A DNA stretch of 64,000 nucleotides, taken from positions 620,001-684,000 of the forward strand of contig BJKQ01000002.1 of assembly GCA_006538405.1 (NCBI GenBank). The letters run 5' to 3'. This DNA comes from Hansfordia pulvinata (Eukaryota; Ascomycota; Sordariomycetes; Xylariales). Positions 59,964-64,000 of this stretch are shown piece by piece (position 1 is the first letter of the stretch; every line of letters starts with the position of its first letter). The notes below the pieces were generated by a model that worked only from the letters and a program-made list of their open reading frames with translations, was not told where the DNA came from and ran no database searches. The position numbers and the translations under genes were made by a program.

Positions 59964-61514
59964 CGTGCCGTTCGACGTCACAGTCACCAGTCACAGGCGC
60001 AGGCGCGAGAGCACACACGCTGGAAGCTGTGCGCCTTTGCCCCACAGAGCGGCCGGGTGAGGGCCTCGAGCAAGAAAACTTGACGATGGAGGTCATTACA
60101 GCAGCATGCCGAACAACTAGCTCTGCGACCTGAACCCTCCTTCGTCTGACCTTTCCCAGCGGTCTTTGGCCTTCATGGTCGGCGAGCTGCGGTATACGTG
60201 TGTGGATCGGCTCATCCCCATCATCGCCGAGGAGAGGGGAGAAGACAAGGCCGACGCCAGAAGGGAAAGGGGCGCGAATGGGTGTGTATGCACCGCGAAA
60301 GAACCGGCTTCTATTATTGATCGGCGGTCCTCTCCGTCAATGAATTGAGGCGCTGCACCGGGGCGCGAGAGGGGGGGGGAGGCCAGAAGAGGTCCCCGAG
60401 GTGCAGGGAAACGAAACCAACAGGCAAATCCCGATCATCAAACCAGACCGTCCGTCTCACCTCTACGCATACGCGTACGAGCAAACAGTCACTCGCGGCA
60501 TCTAACCATCCCTATACGCTGACACGCTTCGTGCTGGCAGATGCGTTGCGGGGCCTTCCCCCCTCTCCCCCCGGAGGGTTCCGCGAGAAGGAGCATGAAA
60601 CATTCATTGGCAAGAGGAAACCCCGGCAGCGTAGCACAGCCAGCGTCGCATTGAAGGGCCCAACGGGGAATCTTCTCGGTGCGAGCCGGTGGAAGTAGAG
60701 GCTCACGGATCACGAAATAACCCACCGCCGCTCTTCCAACGAGAGTTCGACCCCTGTCCAGTCGAGGCACCGTGCTGGTCACATCTGCCACTGCTGTTGC
60801 TATACTTGTGCCTTTTAAGATGGAGTGTTCACGGGATATGCGATTCCTGTTGGGTGCCTTGACGAGAGGGAGAAGGGGCGTGAATTTGAGGCTGATGCCC
60901 TTCACATTGTCACAGGGCAGGCAGGCAGGCAGGAGAAGAAGAAGAAGAAGAGGAAAGTGGAAGGACCGGTATGCGAATGCCATCCGACGAGCGATGAGCC
61001 GCAGAATGAGCCAAGAAAAGAAGAAGAAAAAACGGAAAAAGAGACGGGGAAGAGCCAGTAAGAGTTGACGAGGGCGCCCACACGCACACACACTCGAGAC
61101 CCCTGCCGCCCCCCGCGGTAGCCCGATCGATCTTGTTTCTCTCTACTCTCTACCTAACTCATACGCACGGCACGAGTACCCCGGGCCTGACACTACCCTA
61201 CGAATAGCCGTTCTGGGCCTTCAGGGTCGTCTACCCGCTGCTGGCTGCGGAGTGCTTGGAACACGCATGCGACGCGCGGACTGGGGGAACTTGGGAGAGA
61301 AAAAGAAGACGAAGAAGAAGAAGAAGAAGAAGAAAAACAAAGGTCCCGGGCGGCCTACCGGGCGGCCGGGATGCCATCTCCGCCTGTGATTGAAACGGTT
61401 GGAACTCGCGCGTCGCCAGCTTCGGCTATCCGTGTGACCGTCAATGTGCGTGCGCGCGCAGTGTAGTGGGTCGGGTGTTATATCATATTATCATATATAC
61501 GAATCACCCACGCC

Positions 61515-61522
<8 letters not shown>

Positions 61523-61560
<38 letters not shown>
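61523..61560 (+). repeat. (CA)n microsatellite
   Basis: A CA tract of about 19 units is preceded by a short CG-rich stretch. Confidence 0.9.
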
Positions 61561-61569
<9 letters not shown>

Positions 61570-63358
61570 CCTTGGATCGGTGTCTCTGCGACGGGCCGGC
61601 CTGGGCCCTCTTACAAAAAGTACTGCTCACGTGCCACGGGTGCGCCTCCCCCCATCTGCGCGCCACCCCACCCCCCCCCTTCCCGGGCGGATAGAGATGC
61701 TGTGTGGCCTGCCTTGGCTTTGGGACACAGAACACTCCAGACAGAGGATCCAGCCCAGGTTTGCAATGTGAGAGGGTGGATTGTTTTTTTTTGGTCGCGG
61801 TCTATGGTCTGTCCAGGGCGACGTAGAATCGGATGAGAATGAAAACCTCGAGGCGGCGCAGGGCGAGGGGGGAGGGGAGTGTGGGCTGACGGCACATCTA
61901 TTGCTTGGCTGTTATATTACCCGAGTATAGTACCACCTCGGGCCTGTCGGTCGCGCCGCCTCGGGGTCGCGGCGGCCGCGTCTCCCTGGCGGCGCAGGGC
62001 TGTGGCGCCTTTGTTGGTTGCCCGTCCCGGGGGTAACTCGTAATAAGAGGTGCGACAGGTCAAGCAAGGGAGCGAGGGAGAGGAGGACAGGCGCCCGACG
62101 ACGGGTCATCTCTTCTTCGAGGGGGTTTGAACAATAGCCGAGGGGGGGCACAGGGAGAAAACAACAAAAGGGGCGCGAGGCGAACAGAGACAACGCCCAG
62201 GGCCACGAGTATACCGTCGCATTCGTCCCGGACGACAGTATATCCGTACCTGGCTGAGTGATGATGTATCGTCACTCGCGCGCACCATCGGGAACTTCTG
62301 CACATGTGCTCGCGGGCCGCAGCTTGTGCATCCGGTCTCAACATAACATCCTCACTGTCTGTGTACGAGTACAGTTACTTTTACCTACCCGTAGGCCTGG
62401 GCCGCGAGACTCCACGGCGCGCCACTTGGGCTGGTCTTGTTGGTTCGGCGCTCGACACACGTGCGCGTCTCGATGGGCATAGCGTCACGGCGCGCCGTCG
62501 TGGTTGGTTGGGCGCTATACAAATAACAGGCCCCAGCACGAATAGAGAACCGGCGAGGGCAGACGCAAGCGCGCGCGCGCATGCGCCACAGTTGACCTCC
62601 CCTTCCATTACATCTGAGCGGCTGGATGCATGGGCCGTCAGACGGAACCGCGGTATACTCCGCGCCGCTGTCTGTGTCAAGGTCTTGTCTACTCGTAAGT
62701 AGGACATGGCGATACTTTTTTTTCTTTCCCTCTCCGGGCCAGCAGTCGTCACATACATGTATGTAGGGTGGGAATGGGCCACCCAACCCCTCATCATCGA
62801 TCGCTGTGTGGGTGCTGCGGTCTGAGGCTCGGCTACTCACATTTGCGCATACTAAAATCCGGGTGTGCATGAATGATTGGCAGATCCGGCTCTGATAGGT
62901 CCAGCTATGCCCTGGATCTGCATCAGCTGCTGACCTTCATGCGTCATGCTAGATCAAGCTCCCCTTCTCTCCATTCCCTGCCTTTACAGATCTGCCTATA
63001 GAAGATACGGCTATCCGCGTTTGCAACCCCCCATGCCAGGGTTCACGGGCTCGACGGCAGGCAGGCGGTGGGTAGGCAGGCCGCGGACGGCAACGTGCCG
63101 CATGTGTCATATGCGCCGTTGGGGTTGTGCGGCGCAGCGCTGGGCGGAATTAAACGAGTTTCTGATTTTGACTTTCTTTTTTGTCGGGAACCCAATGAAA
63201 TTTCTATACAGCACTCGTCCGTCAATGTACAAGTCTACCCTTGACTCAGAATCATCGCTCGCTCCTCATCGGCCGCTGCACGACCAGGGCCGTTTCCCTG
63301 ATCACCACCCCTCCGCCTCCTCGGTGTTGTTTACTTGTAGATGCTTGCCGCTGCGCAT

Positions 63359-64000
63359 CTACCAGTATTGGGGCTTGACGTAATCGGCAAAGGTCTTGGG
63401 CTCCTCGTAGCCGTGGTGGTCGTGGTGGCCGTGGCCGTCGTCCTGGGGACCAACGTACTCCATCTTGTAGACGCTGCCGCACTCGGGGCAACGCTCCATG
63501 GGGCGCTCGCGAGACATCTGGATCGATCAAGGTTAGTCACACGGTACAATGAGCGATTAGCAGACCCACACTCCCTCCACGCTGCCAATCGAGTAGCCGC
63601 CATTGGAAGCAGCAAGACCTTGCAGACTTGAGGAGCCTGTCTGGAGGTTGACCCGGGGAAGGTCCATCTGAACGGCAGGGAGGTGGGTGAGCAGCCGACG
63701 AGCGGCCAACAACAAGAGGCAGAATATCAACGTACACCGAGCCAAGTAACGACGTGAGAGTCGGCAGGAGAGCCGGTGCAGCCGGCGTACTGCTCGTCAC
63801 CAGCAGACTTGACCATGATGGGGTTGTCAATGGTGCCTGTGCATGCCATGGTCAGATGTGTCTAGCGGGCATGGAGCACGGGAACGGCGGAGACGCGTAC
63901 CTTTGCGGGAGGAGTCGAGGGGGCGCATGTCGAAGATGTCTACGCCCTCCATCTTTCCGAGAATCTCGAGACGCTCCAGACCAGTGGACTGGTCGAGGTC
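63359..64000 (-). CDS. COX4: Cytochrome c oxidase subunit 4 (COX4, mammalian Vb homologue), 5' end outside window
   Basis: This is a nuclear-encoded, zinc-binding subunit of mitochondrial complex IV on the matrix side. Exons in the window: from beyond 64000 to 63901, 63836-63736 and 63517-63359, with introns 63900-63837 (donor GTACGC) and 63735-63518 (donor GTACGT, acceptor ATCCAG). The frame is continuous through both junctions. Visible motifs are TGLERLEILGKMEGVDIFDM, GTIDNPIMVKSAGDEQYAGCTG, then MSRERPMERCPECGSVYKMEYVG, where the cysteines of the zinc site are present, and a His/Gly-rich tail ending FADYVKPQYW. This order and ending are those of fungal Cox4. The N-terminal presequence lies outside the window. 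Confidence 0.94.

Larger units (their letters stand above)
49347..63358. other. 14 kb gene-free stretch with the highest octamer density
   Basis: No gene can be supported. A short upstream exon of the preceding gene may lie near 49403-49440. Open frames are short and without motifs. The stretch holds CA, CAC, GAGGT and GACGA-type tandem tracts, long G and C runs, GTAG runs, and about 25 exact TACTCGTA/TACGAGTA copies, most densely between 54.3 and 59.8 kb. I looked for tRNA-like B boxes (GGTTCGAxxCC) and found no convincing tRNA. Confidence 0.5.

Overview
This is nuclear DNA from a filamentous ascomycete, most likely a Sordariomycete (inference). Coding sequence is GC-rich with a strong C or G preference at third positions. 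Introns are mostly about 50-270 bases long, with GTRNGT-type donors, CTAAC/CTGAC-like branch points and AG acceptors. Several protein families are typical of Pezizomycotina: ITC1, an Emp47-type lectin, a GPI-anchored yapsin-like protease and a YSL-type oligopeptide transporter. There is no bacterial operon, phage, CRISPR array or intact transposon.

Layout from left to right: 3' part of an M24 Xaa-Pro aminopeptidase (+, 1-1550); Emp47-type ER/Golgi lectin ending in a dilysine signal (-, 2513-3954); ALG8 glucosyltransferase (+, 6020-7604); ITC1 subunit of an ISWI remodeler (+, 11214-14736); a large disordered protein of unknown function (-, 15821-19272); an OPT-family transporter (-, 20214-22855); a GPI-anchored aspartic protease (-, 25351-27313); a Nudix hydrolase (+, 30779-31603); mitochondrial ribosomal protein bS6m/MRP17 (-, 33993-34584); an unrecognised coiled-coil protein, possibly nuclear (-, 46802-49184 or further upstream); and the 3' part of cytochrome c oxidase subunit COX4 (-, 63359-64000). 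Two stretches of about 12 kb (34585-46801) and 14 kb (49347-63358) hold no gene I can support.

The genes are housekeeping or single-function and do not form a biosynthetic or defence cluster. ALG8 and the Emp47-type lectin are divergent neighbours that both serve ER glycoproteins. MRP17 and COX4 are nuclear genes for mitochondrial proteins. ITC1 is a chromatin factor.

Two patterns stand out. First, six genes need a total of nine frame corrections, and every one fits the loss of exactly one base, often in a short G or C run. A one-directional indel error in the assembly explains this better than decay of many genes. Second, the gene-free stretches are crowded with the octamer TACTCGTA and its complement TACGAGTA. 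I located about 47 exact copies by eye. Some are fused into perfect palindromes of 14-18 bp. I know of no described element that this matches, and it is the best candidate here for something new.
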